NCBI GenBank assembly: GCA_015233155.1
Contig: JADFYG010000021.1
Location: 20,628-84,627, forward strand
Reading direction: 5' to 3'
DNA: 64,000 nucleotides
Source of the DNA: Candidatus Rifleibacteriota bacterium
GTDB taxonomy: Bacteria > Muiribacteriota > Ozemobacteria > Ozemobacterales > Ozemobacteraceae
Shown piece after piece: positions 51,299 through 60,909 of this stretch. Position 1 is the first letter of the stretch. Each line of letters opens with the position of its first letter. The position numbers and the translations under genes were made by a program. Below the pieces are notes generated by a model. That model worked only from the letters and a program-made list of their open reading frames with translations. It searched no databases and had not been told where the DNA came from.

Positions 51299-51610
51299 TT
51301 AACATGTAAAAGAAGTTACCTCACACTCATCACGCTCGTCCTCAAACCCAAAGGCCTTTGCAAGCTCGCGTCGATAATCAGCGTTCAACCAGACGGCTTT
51401 GCGCCAGCTTCGGATAGCTTGTTCGTGCCGTCCAAGTAATGCAAGATCAAGTCCAAGGTTAAAATATGCGGAAGCCATGGTTGGGCAAAGCCTTATGGCA
51501 GAGCGATACACTTCAACCGCTTCCGCGGTTTTGCCGGCAGCATCAAGCTCCAGACCTTCCTGATAATTTTTTAAACCTTCAAATTCTAAGGTATTTTCGG
51601 TTCTTGGCAT
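51299..51610 (-). CDS. Small TPR protein
   Basis: Protein of 103 residues made of about two TPR units (LKNYQEGLELDAAGKTAEAVEVYRSAIRLCPTMASAYFNLGLDLALLGRHEQAIRSWRKAVWLNADYR) with a short C-terminal tail containing DECEVTSFTC. No export signal. It probably binds a protein partner; the Cys-rich small protein behind it is the obvious candidate. Confidence 0.7.
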   Translation of the reverse strand: MPRTENTLEFEGLKNYQEGLELDAAGKTAEAVEVYRSAIRLCPTMASAYFNLGLDLALLGRHEQAIRSWRKAVWLNADYRRELAKAFGFEDERDECEVTSFTC

Positions 51611-51713
51611 ATGCTTTTCCTGAATTCAACATCGGCGAACGCACGCCCATTCCGAAGAGAAATTATTATACCAGAAAAAATATAAATAATCTCTTCATCA
51701 ATTATCCGTTATT

Positions 51714-52343
51714 TTATCGTGGTTCCACGATAATTGCGGGGGTGGGTCGTATCGGACATGCAGCTTCGCATGCTCCGCAGCCAGTGCACCGTTCTTTGTT
51801 TACTCTCGGAGCTCCATTTGTGGCGGGAAAAGAAAGGGCGTCGAATCTGGCCGGACAATTTGAAGCGCAGGCCCGGCAGGGAATGTCGCGGAGTCTTACA
51901 CAGAGGCGTTCAGTAACATGAGCAATGCCAATCACATGAATGGAACTTGTATTCGTGAATCTCAAAGCTCCGGTGGGGCACGCTCCAATGCAGGGAAATT
52001 CGGGACACATGCGACAAAAGGTATCGGATGGCTTGATAAACGGAGTTCCGGAATCAAAAGCGGCCGGGTCAGTGACTTGTTTTATGGCGAAATGAGGGCA
52101 TGCGCGCACGCAGCCTCCGCATCGGGAGCATTGTCGCTCGAATTCACCATCCGGAAGAGCGCCGGGAGGACGCAGGCGCTGTGGAAATGCAGCTGCAATA
52201 GCGTCGAGTTTTTCCCCAAACAATTCGTTTATGAATTCCATCAGCCCGTGCCCACACCGTCGAAAGAACTCCTTTCGGGTAACGATGGGGTCGTTTCTAT
52301 CGCCGGAATTTCCGGAAGAAGTCGTCATACTTGTTTCAGGCAC
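51714..52343 (-). CDS. NapF-like ferredoxin with multiple [4Fe-4S] motifs
   Basis: Iron-sulphur protein of 209 residues. Four cysteine groups: CSRCGGCVRACPH (about 90-102), CRMCPEFPCIGACPTG, CRACASNCP and CTGCGACEAACPI near the end, the layout of NapF/MauM-type ferredoxins that help mature or feed periplasmic molybdoenzymes. An N-terminal helix RKEFFRRCGHGLMEFINELF comes first; no twin-arginine signal is seen, so it is cytoplasmic or membrane-peripheral. GTG 52343 overlaps the end of moeA by eight bases; ATG 52328 is possible. The coupling to moeA supports a molybdenum link. Confidence 0.82.
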   Translation of the reverse strand: MPETSMTTSSGNSGDRNDPIVTRKEFFRRCGHGLMEFINELFGEKLDAIAAAFPQRLRPPGALPDGEFERQCSRCGGCVRACPHFAIKQVTDPAAFDSGTPFIKPSDTFCRMCPEFPCIGACPTGALRFTNTSSIHVIGIAHVTERLCVRLRDIPCRACASNCPARFDALSFPATNGAPRVNKERCTGCGACEAACPIRPTPAIIVEPR

Positions 52344-53541
52344 GCATCCAGAGAATATCTACTGGTGATCCCGCCGGAAGCTCACCACCCGGCGGAAGTG
52401 AAAGAAGGACGTCGCAGTCGGTAAGAGAACGAATCAGACCGGAACCGGAATCGGGGTAAGGAACTGCCTTTGGTGTTGCGCCGGACCAGTCCATTACCGC
52501 CCTGACGATGCGATGTCGCTTTTCGTCCCCGGGATACGTGTCTCTGAGAGGAATACGGCGGTGTGGTGCAGCAGGATATGTGTGCCCTATCATCAAAGAG
52601 ATGGCAGGATCGACGAACGCGAGAAAGGAAGTGAAGACAGCAACGGGGTTTCCCGGAAGACAAAAGAACGGTTTTCCGGCAAGCGTTCCAAAGGCTGTCG
52701 GACGACCTGGTTTCACTGCAACGCGCTCGAATCGGAATTTCGCGCCCATTTCACGAAGAACCGGCCGAATAAAATCAAGTTCGCTGTCGGCTGCGCCGCC
52801 GCAGGTGAGGAGCAGGTCCCAGGTTGGTGCATTTTCGAGCGTTTTTTGAATGGCTGACGGTTCATCGGGCTGGTGAGGCAATATACATGGAATTGCGCCG
52901 ATTTCTGTTAAAAGACCAGCCAGAAGTGCTGAATCACACTCATACCGCGGCAACTGCCTGTCGGGTAGAGCCGGGGCACGAACGATCTCATCGCCGCCTG
53001 TAAGAATCAACACCCGCGGTTGGCTGATTACCGGTATTTCCGTAAGACCTGCGGAAGCCAATCTTGTAAGTGCCGTCGCATCAATGTGCCGCCCGGCCTT
53101 CATGAGAATACTGTCTTTGAGAACATCTTCCCCGACGCGTCGAATATTGTGCCCAATGGGATAGGTTGTACCCGGAAACACCCTCCCATTTCTCACATTG
53201 CAGTGCTCCTGAGCGGCGACACATTGTGCCCATGATGGAACAATTCGTCCAGTGAGTACTCGAAACGCGCATTTGGCACCGGATGGTATAGAATCAGGAA
53301 AAGTTGATGAAGGAAGCAGCAAATAACCATCCGGATCGTTGCCGTCGCCGCTGAGAGCGTACCCATCCATGGCGGAATTATCGATGGGGGGAATGGAAAA
53401 AGGCGAGAAGATATCCTGGGCGAGAGAACGGCTGAGAGCCAGCAGCAATGGAGAATGTTCAACGGGAAGCGAATGAAAGAAGTTGCGAATTTCTTTTTGT
53501 GCTTCTGAAAACTCCATGGATTTTGAGATGGGATAAAGCAT
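52336..53541 (-). CDS. moeA: Molybdopterin molybdenumtransferase
   Basis: Inserts molybdenum into adenylylated molybdopterin in molybdenum-cofactor synthesis. 401 residues, normal length. Recognisable: LSRSLAQDIFSPFSIPPIDNSAMDGYAL (domain I-II junction), GHNIRRVGEDV, RVLILTGGDEIV, the catalytic loop DLLLTCGGAADSELDFIRPVLREMGAKFRFERVAVKPGRPTAFG with the conserved Lys, and FFCLPGNPVAVFTSF. Start ATG after GGAAAATAAA. Paired with the NapF-like gene; no molybdoenzyme structural gene is in this window. Confidence 0.93.
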   Translation of the reverse strand: MLYPISKSMEFSEAQKEIRNFFHSLPVEHSPLLLALSRSLAQDIFSPFSIPPIDNSAMDGYALSGDGNDPDGYLLLPSSTFPDSIPSGAKCAFRVLTGRIVPSWAQCVAAQEHCNVRNGRVFPGTTYPIGHNIRRVGEDVLKDSILMKAGRHIDATALTRLASAGLTEIPVISQPRVLILTGGDEIVRAPALPDRQLPRYECDSALLAGLLTEIGAIPCILPHQPDEPSAIQKTLENAPTWDLLLTCGGAADSELDFIRPVLREMGAKFRFERVAVKPGRPTAFGTLAGKPFFCLPGNPVAVFTSFLAFVDPAISLMIGHTYPAAPHRRIPLRDTYPGDEKRHRIVRAVMDWSGATPKAVPYPDSGSGLIRSLTDCDVLLSLPPGGELPAGSPVDILWMRA

Positions 53542-53739
53542 TTATTTTATTTTCCGGGCACAGATAGAGGTCAGCCAATGAACATACTTTCATAGGACAA
53601 TATCACGATAAACAGCTTTCAGGCAACGATTCATTCCCAAAAATTACTGAGCTTTATGCTTTTGCCCGTGCGTTTTCGTCAGATTGCTTGCTTTTCGGGC
53701 CGGCTACGAATATGTTTTACATAAGGCCGGATATTTATA

Positions 53740-54471
53740 ATGTTGAAAATTGCAGATTACAGGCTTTATCAGCGGTTAGTCCCGCGGACAAGTGCATTCA
53801 TAAATGTTTCACTGAAGGCACTGGCAGCCGGGGAGACTCCTTTTGACCGATCGACTGCAGATAATGTAACGGATGTTACAGATAATGCGAGCGTTTCGGA
53901 AAACAGTTCCGCAGAAGATACTTCAAGCGGGGCAGGGTCCACGTTTGGCGCGTCAACGGGAGTTGCCGCCCAGACTTTCCCGAATGTCTCCGGTCAATCT
54001 GAAGCATCCGGTCAGTCAACGACGTCAGTATCTGGCGCAAAGCAGACAGTAAAAGGCTCTGGCTCGGGGGGCCAGCCTTTAAAACTGGATCCGAAGGCTC
54101 TGGCTGTTGTGCGAGAATTACAGAGGACGGATGAAGAAGTGAGAGCTCATGAGGCTGCTCACATGGCGGTCGGAGGTTCATACGTCCAGGGCGCCGCTTC
54201 GTATACTTTCACTACAGGTCCCGACGGAAGTCGATATGCAACAGGCGGAGAAGTGCAGATCGATACTTCCCCGGTCCCGGATGACCCGAAAGCAACAGAG
54301 CAGAAAATGCAGACAGTGCGCCGTGCGGCTCTTGCTCCGGCTCAGCCTTCCGGCCAGGATCTGGCAGTCGCCGCCAGCGCCGCTCAGGCTGAGGAGGTGG
54401 CCCGAACGGAAGAGACCGCGAAGACGCGAAGCGAAGCTGAAAGTAAGACCCCGGAGTTTCAGCGCGGGTGA
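53740..54471 (+). CDS. SprA-related family putative metallopeptidase
   Basis: Protein of 243 residues. The C-terminal half is the SprA-related (PF12118-type) domain: LQRTDEEVRAHEAAHMAVGGSYVQGAASYTFTTGPDGSRYATGGEVQID, then DPKATEQKM and AALAPAQPSGQDLAVAASA. HEAAH is an H-E-x2-H zinc-site motif, hence putative metalloprotease. The N-terminal ~110 residues are Ser/Thr/Gly-rich low complexity without a signal peptide. Seventy-two bases separate it from hydF. Molecular role of the family is not established. Confidence 0.82.
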   Translation: MLKIADYRLYQRLVPRTSAFINVSLKALAAGETPFDRSTADNVTDVTDNASVSENSSAEDTSSGAGSTFGASTGVAAQTFPNVSGQSEASGQSTTSVSGAKQTVKGSGSGGQPLKLDPKALAVVRELQRTDEEVRAHEAAHMAVGGSYVQGAASYTFTTGPDGSRYATGGEVQIDTSPVPDDPKATEQKMQTVRRAALAPAQPSGQDLAVAASAAQAEEVARTEETAKTRSEAESKTPEFQRG

Positions 54472-54543
54472 TTGATTTATTGCGATCAGTGGGATATCGT
54501 GGCAAGAGCCTCTCAGGAAAATATAAACTCATACGGAGCCACC

Positions 54544-55761
54544 ATGGATGCTGCCCCACGAGGTATACGTCCGCATATTGCTATCTTCGGACGTCGAAAT
54601 GTCGGAAAATCATCGCTTATAAACGCTCTCGCTGATCAACCGCTCGCAATAGTCTTCGACACCCCTGGAACAACGACAGACCCGGTATATAAGAACATGG
54701 AATTACTTCCATTCGGGCCTGTAGTGCTGATAGATACACCCGGACTCGATGATATCGGCGATCTCGGCCGGATGCGCGTAGAAGCAAGCCATGCAGTCCT
54801 GAAAAAGACTGATCTTGCGCTTGTCGTGCTTGAGCCGCGCGAAAAACTGGACGTGTGCGAACGCGATCTGCTTAATGCTCTTAAAGCCGCGCGCACGCCA
54901 TATCTCGTGATTGTCAACAAAACCGATATCGAAGCGATTCCCGACTCGTTGCGAAATGAGCTCGCCGTCTTCGGTGAAATCCCTTATCCATTAAGTTCGC
55001 TCAAAGGCACAGGAGTTTGCGACTTTCGCGGCAAGATCATGCAGGAAAAACTTAAAGATTTCGATACGGGGCCAATCATCGGAGATCTTGTTAAACCTGG
55101 CGACGTTGTCATTCTTGTAGTTCCGATAGATCTCGCCGCGCCAAAGGGAAGGATTATTCTGCCGCAGGTGCAGACTATTCGTGATCTTCTCGATTCGGAT
55201 TGCATTACGGTCACCGTGAAGGAAAGTGAGTTGCGTTCGGCCATAGATGTACTGCGTGTTAAGCCCGCTCTGGTCGTTACCGATTCCCAGGCTTTTGCCG
55301 AAGTTGCCGCCATCGTGCCGAAGGGTGTTCCCTTCACGGGTTTTTCCGTGCTTTTCGCCAGGTACAAGGGCGATCTAAAGGCCTTCATTGATGGAATCAA
55401 CTCGCTTGCCAGGCTGCCGGTCGATGCGAATATTCTGATTGCGGAATCCTGTACACATCATCAGGTTGCTGACGATATCGGCAGGATCAAGATCCCGCGA
55501 TGGATGCGGCAAAAGTATGGCGAAGGTCTGCAGTTCACATATTCACAGGGAATCAGCTTTCCCGGGAACCTTTCCGAATATAATCTGGTTGTACATTGTG
55601 GTGCCTGTATGACCAATCGTCGTGCTGTTCTGGCTCGTATCGCGACTTGTCGCGAAGCGGGAGTACCGATAACAAACTATGGATTACTGATTGCGCATAT
55701 GCATGGAATTCTGGGCGAGGCTTTACGTCCATTCGGCCTCTCGGTCGAGCAGAATACTTGA
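54544..55761 (+). CDS. hydF: [FeFe]-hydrogenase H-cluster maturation GTPase HydF
   Basis: GTPase and scaffold of 405 residues on which the 2Fe subcluster is built by HydE and HydG before transfer to HydA. N-terminal GTPase: GRRNVGKSSLINAL (P-loop), a Thr-rich switch TTTDPVY, DTPGLDDIG, NKTDIEAI. C-terminal cluster motif: Cys-x-His in AESCTHHQVADDIG (about 302) and HCGACMTNR (about 352), i.e. the C-x-H...H-C-x2-C set. The start follows GGAGCCACC. HydE, HydG and the hydrogenase are not in this window, so they must be elsewhere. Confidence 0.94.
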   Translation: MDAAPRGIRPHIAIFGRRNVGKSSLINALADQPLAIVFDTPGTTTDPVYKNMELLPFGPVVLIDTPGLDDIGDLGRMRVEASHAVLKKTDLALVVLEPREKLDVCERDLLNALKAARTPYLVIVNKTDIEAIPDSLRNELAVFGEIPYPLSSLKGTGVCDFRGKIMQEKLKDFDTGPIIGDLVKPGDVVILVVPIDLAAPKGRIILPQVQTIRDLLDSDCITVTVKESELRSAIDVLRVKPALVVTDSQAFAEVAAIVPKGVPFTGFSVLFARYKGDLKAFIDGINSLARLPVDANILIAESCTHHQVADDIGRIKIPRWMRQKYGEGLQFTYSQGISFPGNLSEYNLVVHCGACMTNRRAVLARIATCREAGVPITNYGLLIAHMHGILGEALRPFGLSVEQNT

Positions 55762-55815
55762 ATACAAGATTCCGAACAGTTATGTAAACTGTTTTGTCAG
55801 ATAGCCAGGACTGTA

Positions 55816-56568
55816 TTAGTCTGCAGAGCCGAGAATATAATCCCTGTTCATTCTGGCGATGTTCGAAACACTCAATTTTTTTGGACACACGGCTTGACAT
55901 TCATATTCATTAGAACATGCGCCGAAGCCCTCATCATCCATTTTTTTAACCATATTTACCGCGCGTTTTTTTGCTTCGATCCGACCTTGCGGCAATAAGC
56001 CGAGGTGGCTGATTTTTCCGCCGACAAAAAGCATGGCTGAAGCATTCGGACACCCTGCCACACAGGCTCCACATCCGATACAGGCAGCGGCATCCATCGC
56101 CAGCTCAGAATTCTCCCGCGAAACGAGCATTACGCTGGCATCAGGGGCGCAGCCGGTCTTTACGGAAATATATCCACCCTTTGCCAGGATCCGGTCGAAT
56201 GCGGAACGATCAACCGCCAGATCTCTTATAACCGGAAATGCCTTGGCTCGCCAAGGTTCAATGGTTATCGTGTCGTTGTTCTGAAAGTGGCGCATGTGTA
56301 ACTGACATAGCGTAGTTTCCTTGCGGGGGCCATGTGGCCTGCCATTCACAACTGCTCCGCACATGCCGCAAATCCCTTCACGGCAATCGTGATCAAAGGC
56401 GATCGGCTCGATGCCTTCCTTGGTCAGTTTTTCATTGACTACATCGAGCATCTCCAGAAAGGACATGGCGGCATCAATATTGTCCGCCTGGTAAGATTCG
56501 AATGCGCCTTTGGCATTCTTATCCTTTTGTCGCCATACTTTCAATGTCAATTTCATGGTCTGTTCCAT
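55816..56568 (-). CDS. sdhB: Succinate dehydrogenase/fumarate reductase iron-sulphur subunit
   Basis: Electron-transfer subunit of about 250 residues. [2Fe-2S] site [15 protein letters not shown] (with a later Cys in LCQLHM), [4Fe-4S] site [15 protein letters not shown] and [3Fe-4S] site [16 protein letters not shown]. The sequence ([15 protein letters not shown]...[14 protein letters not shown]) is of the non-classical type found with SdhA of Bacteroides/epsilonproteobacterial kind. Start is taken at [15 protein letters not shown] four codons later is equally possible, and an upstream in-frame start at 56628 is unlikely. Lies 115 bases after sdhA with a palindromic repeat in the gap. Confidence 0.92.
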   Translation of the reverse strand: MEQTMKLTLKVWRQKDKNAKGAFESYQADNIDAAMSFLEMLDVVNEKLTKEGIEPIAFDHDCREGICGMCGAVVNGRPHGPRKETTLCQLHMRHFQNNDTITIEPWRAKAFPVIRDLAVDRSAFDRILAKGGYISVKTGCAPDASVMLVSRENSELAMDAAACIGCGACVAGCPNASAMLFVGGKISHLGLLPQGRIEAKKRAVNMVKKMDDEGFGACSNEYECQAVCPKKLSVSNIARMNRDYILGSAD

Positions 56569-56650
56569 ATTTTTCTCGATGCTCCTATATATAAAAACGT
56601 ATTTTAATTTACTGCGGTCACGAGGCATCGTGCCCCTGCGTCATTATTCA

Positions 56651-56673
56651 GGTGCGGGTTTGAAACCCGCACC
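56651..56673. repeat. Short palindromic repeat inside the sdh operon
   Basis: Perfect 11-bp arms GGTGCGGGTTT / AAACCCGCACC around one G. Third copy of the GGGTTTNAAACCC-core family, here between sdhA and sdhB, where it could tune relative subunit expression or RNA stability. Confidence 0.7.
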
Positions 56674-56683
56674 CACAACAACA

Positions 56684-58600
56684 TTATTTATAACTGCGCT
56701 GTGCCAGATGAACTTCCTGGAATTCAAGTGGTTCAACATTCAACGTCGGAGTTTGTCCGGCGCCTTTGTATTCCCATGCTCCAACATGACAGAATTTTTC
56801 ATCGTCTCGTTGCGCTTCGCCTTCCGGAGTCTGAGATTCTTCGCGGAAGTGACCGCCGCATGATTCCTTTCGATACAGTGCATCGCGAACCAGCAGTTCG
56901 GAAAATTCCATCAATTCGGAAACCCTGAGTGCGTTATCCAGGGATTGATTCAATTCGTTCCCGGAACCAAGCAAAGCAAGGTTCTTAGAAAACTCTTCCC
57001 GAACTTTCGGAATTTCTTCCAGCGCCTCTTTCAAGCCTTTTTCATTTCGTGACATACCGCATTTGTTCCACATTATTCTGCCAAGCTGACGATGAAATTC
57101 GGCTACTGTTTTCTTTCCCTTAATGTTCAGCAACTTTTGAATGCGTTCCTTGACTTGTTGCTCAGCTTCGGTGAAAGCTGCGTGGTTTACAGCCGTTTTT
57201 CCCCAGGAAGACCCGGCCAGGTAATCGCCAATGGTGTAGGGGAGAACGAAATACCCGTCCGCAAGTCCTTGCATCAGGGCGCTTGCACCAAGGCGATTCG
57301 CCCCGTGATCAGAAAAATTTGCTTCTCCAATGACGAATAATCCCGGGAGATTGCTCATCAGATTGTAATCAACCCACAACCCCCCCATCGAATAGTGCGG
57401 GGCAGGGTAAATCATCATTGGTTCCTGGTATCCGTTGGAGCCAGTGATGCACTCGTACATGTCGAATAAATTGCCGTAGCGTTCCTCGATGACTTTTTTC
57501 CCAAGACGAGCGATTGAATCTGCAAAGTCGAGATATACCGCCATTCCCGTCTGGCCAACGCCCTTGCCTTCATCGGAAACGAATTTGGCATTGCGCGAAG
57601 CCAGATCGCGTGGCACAAGGTTCCCGAAGCTCGGATATTTTCTTTCGAGATAATAATCACGCTCTTCTTGGGGTATCTCGCTTGGTTTGCGCTTATCGCC
57701 GGCTTTTTTGGGTACCCATACGCGACCGTCGTTTCTCAGACTCTCGCTCATGAGTGTCAGCTTCGATTGATAATCTCCATGAACCGGGATGCATGTCGGG
57801 TGAATTTGCGTATAGCAGGGATTGGCGAATGTCGCGCCTTTTTTATATGCGCGCCAGGCTGCCGTTACATTGCAGGCCTTTGCGTTGGTGGACAAATAGA
57901 AGACGTTGGCATATCCGCCTGTGGCGAGAACAACGGCATCCGCAGCATGAGAACTGATCTCACCCGTTACGGAGTTTCGCACGACGATTCCGCGGGCGAC
58001 GCCGTCTATGACAACCAACTCGAGCATTTCCATGCGCGGATACATTTTTACGGTGCCACGGCCGACTTCTTTCATGAGAGCGCTGTAAGCCCCCAGAAGA
58101 AGTTGCTGGCCGGTTTGTCCGCGGGCATAAAATGTACGGGAGACCTGGGCGCCGCCGAATGAACGATTGTCCAGATATCCGGCATATTCGCGACCGAAGG
58201 GAACTCCCTGTGCAACGCACTGATCGATTATGTTGTTGCTGACCTCGGCGAGGCGATGTACATTGGCCTCACGCGAGCGAAAATCGCCCCCTTTAACAGT
58301 GTCGTAAAAAAGACGCATAATGCTGTCGCCGTCATTTGGATAATTCTTTGCTGCATTGATTCCGCCTTGGGCGGCGATGCTATGAGCGCGTCTGGGACTA
58401 TCCTGGATACAAAAAACGTTTACATTGTATCCTAATTCGGAAAGAGATGCCGCAGCCGATGCTCCTGCCAAACCGGTACCGACAACTATGATATGATATT
58501 TTCGTTTGTTTGCCGCATTCACGAGTTTGATTTTGCTTTTGTGACTCGTCCACTTGTCCTTCATGGGGCCATCAGGGATCTTTGAGTTCAACGTCGCCAT
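56684..58600 (-). CDS. sdhA: Succinate dehydrogenase/fumarate reductase flavoprotein subunit
   Basis: Catalytic subunit of 638 residues that oxidises succinate or reduces fumarate at the membrane. FAD fold [24 protein letters not shown] (about 35-58), the FAD-linking His in [17 protein letters not shown] (about 72), [20 protein letters not shown], and the active-site region [25 protein letters not shown] and [11 protein letters not shown]. Same non-classical class as the SdhB here. Middle gene of sdhC-A-B; a ribosome site (AGGAGT) precedes ATG 58600. Direction of catalysis cannot be told from sequence. Confidence 0.94.
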   Translation of the reverse strand: MATLNSKIPDGPMKDKWTSHKSKIKLVNAANKRKYHIIVVGTGLAGASAAASLSELGYNVNVFCIQDSPRRAHSIAAQGGINAAKNYPNDGDSIMRLFYDTVKGGDFRSREANVHRLAEVSNNIIDQCVAQGVPFGREYAGYLDNRSFGGAQVSRTFYARGQTGQQLLLGAYSALMKEVGRGTVKMYPRMEMLELVVIDGVARGIVVRNSVTGEISSHAADAVVLATGGYANVFYLSTNAKACNVTAAWRAYKKGATFANPCYTQIHPTCIPVHGDYQSKLTLMSESLRNDGRVWVPKKAGDKRKPSEIPQEERDYYLERKYPSFGNLVPRDLASRNAKFVSDEGKGVGQTGMAVYLDFADSIARLGKKVIEERYGNLFDMYECITGSNGYQEPMMIYPAPHYSMGGLWVDYNLMSNLPGLFVIGEANFSDHGANRLGASALMQGLADGYFVLPYTIGDYLAGSSWGKTAVNHAAFTEAEQQVKERIQKLLNIKGKKTVAEFHRQLGRIMWNKCGMSRNEKGLKEALEEIPKVREEFSKNLALLGSGNELNQSLDNALRVSELMEFSELLVRDALYRKESCGGHFREESQTPEGEAQRDDEKFCHVGAWEYKGAGQTPTLNVEPLEFQEVHLAQRSYK

Positions 58601-58644
58601 TTTTTACTCCTATTATCCTTCAAGGTTCGTTGCGGAACCGATTA

Positions 58645-59319
58645 CTAAGGGATTCGCGCAAAGAACATGACATACAGAGGAATTGAGCTGAAAATTGCCG
58701 CCACTGCAAGACCCAGAAAAACACTGATGATTTTTATCACGGGTGTGTATTTCGGGTGGTTCAGACCAAGAGATTGCATGAAACTCTGAAATCCATGGGT
58801 TAAATGAAATCCGATGGCACACATGGCGAGAATGTATAATCCGCTGTGCCACTGAATTTTAAAAGCATTGACCACCACGCCGTATAATCCGAGACTTTCC
58901 TTGCCGACGAGACTGAGAGTTCCGGTCTGATCCGAAAAAGTAAAATCAAGCAGATGCCATATTACAAATGCAGCCAGCAGAGTACCGGTGTACGGCATAA
59001 GCCTTGTGGAAATAGAACGGTCGGTTGGCTGGTAATACCCATAAGCAATTGGCCTGGCCTCGTTATTGTAAAAAAACAAATAGACGGTGAGACAGATGTG
59101 CAGGAGAAAAGTTCCGGCAAGAGCCAGCTCTACGCCATACATTGCCGGCCTCATGGAAGCGAGTTTATGAGCGTAGGCGTTTAATGCCTCGGGACCCTTG
59201 AATATCAGGAGATTGCCGGCCAGATGCCCCAGTATAAAACCGATCAGCATCAATCCCGTCAGCGCAACTATCTGTTTTTTCCCGATGGAGGATTGAAAAT
59301 ACTGTTGAAGGAGTTCCAT
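58645..59319 (-). CDS. sdhC: Succinate dehydrogenase/fumarate reductase cytochrome b subunit
   Basis: Membrane anchor of 224 residues with five helices, the single-anchor (type B) form that usually carries two haems and binds menaquinone. Candidate haem ligands are His in FILGHLAGNLLIF, AYAHKLASM, FLLHICLTVYLF, IWHLLDFTF, WHSGLYILAM and GFHLTHGFQSFM. Start MELLQQYF (59319) follows AGAGGAAATATA; the frame has an in-frame start further upstream without a ribosome site. First gene of the sdhCAB operon; divergent from the citrate synthase gene. Confidence 0.9.
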   Translation of the reverse strand: MELLQQYFQSSIGKKQIVALTGLMLIGFILGHLAGNLLIFKGPEALNAYAHKLASMRPAMYGVELALAGTFLLHICLTVYLFFYNNEARPIAYGYYQPTDRSISTRLMPYTGTLLAAFVIWHLLDFTFSDQTGTLSLVGKESLGLYGVVVNAFKIQWHSGLYILAMCAIGFHLTHGFQSFMQSLGLNHPKYTPVIKIISVFLGLAVAAIFSSIPLYVMFFARIP

Positions 59320-59458
59320 TATATTTCCTCTTTTCCTTCCTAAGGTATTTGAAAAAATCCGCGAGATCATAGCACAGAATTACTGAATTTATGAAATATA
59401 ATGCAACAGGATATTAGACAAGTATTGTCATTTTTCTCGAAAAAGCTCGACAACTTAG

Positions 59459-59487
59459 TTGAAAGTACTGATTTTTTCAATTAGAAT
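59459..59487 (+). promoter_or_regulatory. Promoter of the citrate synthase gene
   Basis: -35 TTGAAA (59459-59464), 17-base spacer, -10 TAGAAT (59482-59487), about 60 bases before the ATG. A small palindrome GCGATGCATCGC lies in the leader (59505-59516). Confidence 0.6.
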
Positions 59488-59548
59488 CATTTGCGTAAAA
59501 AATTGCGATGCATCGCAGAAATCTTAATCAGGGAAAACAGGAGGAAGA

Positions 59549-60826
59549 ATGTACAAGCTCAAGGAAAAATTGCAGAAGTTGATTCCGGTCTGGCGTGATG
59601 AAATCAAGAGCATTCAGAAGGAATACGGAGAGAAGGTGATTTCTCAGGTAACCGTAGCCCAGGCCTATGGTGGAATGCGAGCTGTCAAGAGCCTGATTTG
59701 CGATACCTCCGAAGTTCCTCCTGATAAGGGTTTATTGATTCGCGGCGTACCGGTGAAAGATCTTACGGACAAGTTGCCCGAAGAGGTTTTCTGGTTTCTT
59801 CTCACTGGTGAACACCCCACTAAAGATGAATTGAAGGATCTGCAGGGCGAGTTGGTCAGGCGAAATAACGTTCCCGTCTATGTCTGGTATGTTCTCAGAG
59901 CCATGCCTGCAGATTCTCATCCAATGGCAATGCTGAATACCGCTATCCTCATCATGCAGAAAGAGTCCGTATTTCAAAAGCGCTATGATGAGGGAATGAA
60001 AAAGGATGAGTATTGGGACGCGACGCTGGAAGATGCCCTGAACATTCTGGCTATCCTTCCCACCATCGCCGCCGGAATCTACCGTATGCGATACTACAAG
60101 GGCGCCCTTATTCAGAGCGATCCCAAACTCGACTGGGCGGCTGATTACGCTCATATGCTCGGCATCGCTGATCCCAATGGTGAGTTCACTAAGCTGATGA
60201 GACTCTACATGGTTCTTCATAGCGATCACGAGAGTGGCAACGTCTCCGCGATGTCAGCTTCCACGGTTAATTCGGCTCTATCCGATCTTTATTTCTCTCT
60301 ATCCGCCGGTCTCAACGGATTAGCCGGTCCTCTTCATGGGTTGGCCAACCAGGAATGTCTGAAGTGGATCCTGGAAACGATTAAGAAATTCGATGGAGTC
60401 CCCACGGAAAGACAGCTCAAGGACTATGCCTGGGAAACCCTCAATTCCGGTCAGGTAATACCCGGATACGGTCATGCCGTACTGAGAATCACCGATCCGC
60501 GATTTGATGCGATCCTTGCATTCGGAAAGAAGTATTGCGCAGGAAGTGATGTTTTTGATACAGTTTCCAGAGTTTTCGATGTGGTTCCGGATGTCCTCAA
60601 GGAAGTACAGAAAATCAAGGATCCGTGGCCGAACGTCGATGCCGCTTCCGGTGCTCTTCTATATCACTACGGTTTGTCGGAATTTTCATTTTACACGGTT
60701 CTTTTCGCTGTCTCCAGAGCCATGGGAGTTTTCGCTCAGGCAGTCATGAATCGCGGAACCAATATGCCGATCATACGCCCGAAATCGGTCACCACGGAAT
60801 GGATCAAAAAAGAAGTGAAGAAATAG
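59549..60826 (+). CDS. gltA: Citrate synthase, animal-mitochondrial type
   Basis: Condenses acetyl-CoA and oxaloacetate to citrate. 425 residues. Catalytic triad H263 (GPLHGLANQE), H309 (GYGHAVLR) and D364 (NVDAASGALL): the spacings of 46 and 55 residues equal those of pig citrate synthase (274, 320, 375). HSDHESGNVSAM supplies the oxaloacetate-binding His. The sequence clearly belongs to the eukaryote-type group, which occurs in some Bacteroidetes and anaerobes, rather than the NADH-sensitive GltA type. AGGAGGAAG stands immediately before ATG. Confidence 0.94.
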   Translation: MYKLKEKLQKLIPVWRDEIKSIQKEYGEKVISQVTVAQAYGGMRAVKSLICDTSEVPPDKGLLIRGVPVKDLTDKLPEEVFWFLLTGEHPTKDELKDLQGELVRRNNVPVYVWYVLRAMPADSHPMAMLNTAILIMQKESVFQKRYDEGMKKDEYWDATLEDALNILAILPTIAAGIYRMRYYKGALIQSDPKLDWAADYAHMLGIADPNGEFTKLMRLYMVLHSDHESGNVSAMSASTVNSALSDLYFSLSAGLNGLAGPLHGLANQECLKWILETIKKFDGVPTERQLKDYAWETLNSGQVIPGYGHAVLRITDPRFDAILAFGKKYCAGSDVFDTVSRVFDVVPDVLKEVQKIKDPWPNVDAASGALLYHYGLSEFSFYTVLFAVSRAMGVFAQAVMNRGTNMPIIRPKSVTTEWIKKEVKK

Positions 60827-60858
60827 TCTCGTTCACTTTCCGGTAAGTTTGGTATCTC

Positions 60859-60901
60859 ACATAGCCTTCCAGATGCATATCTGGGAGGCTATGTTACTTT
60901 A
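60859..60901. terminator. Bidirectional terminator-like hairpin
   Basis: 16-bp stem (ACATAGCCTTCCAGAT with a near-perfect complement, one G-T pair) around GCAT at 60859-60894. Lies between the convergent citrate synthase and helicase genes; the T-run is weak. Confidence 0.65.
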
Positions 60902-60909
60902 GTGGCTAA

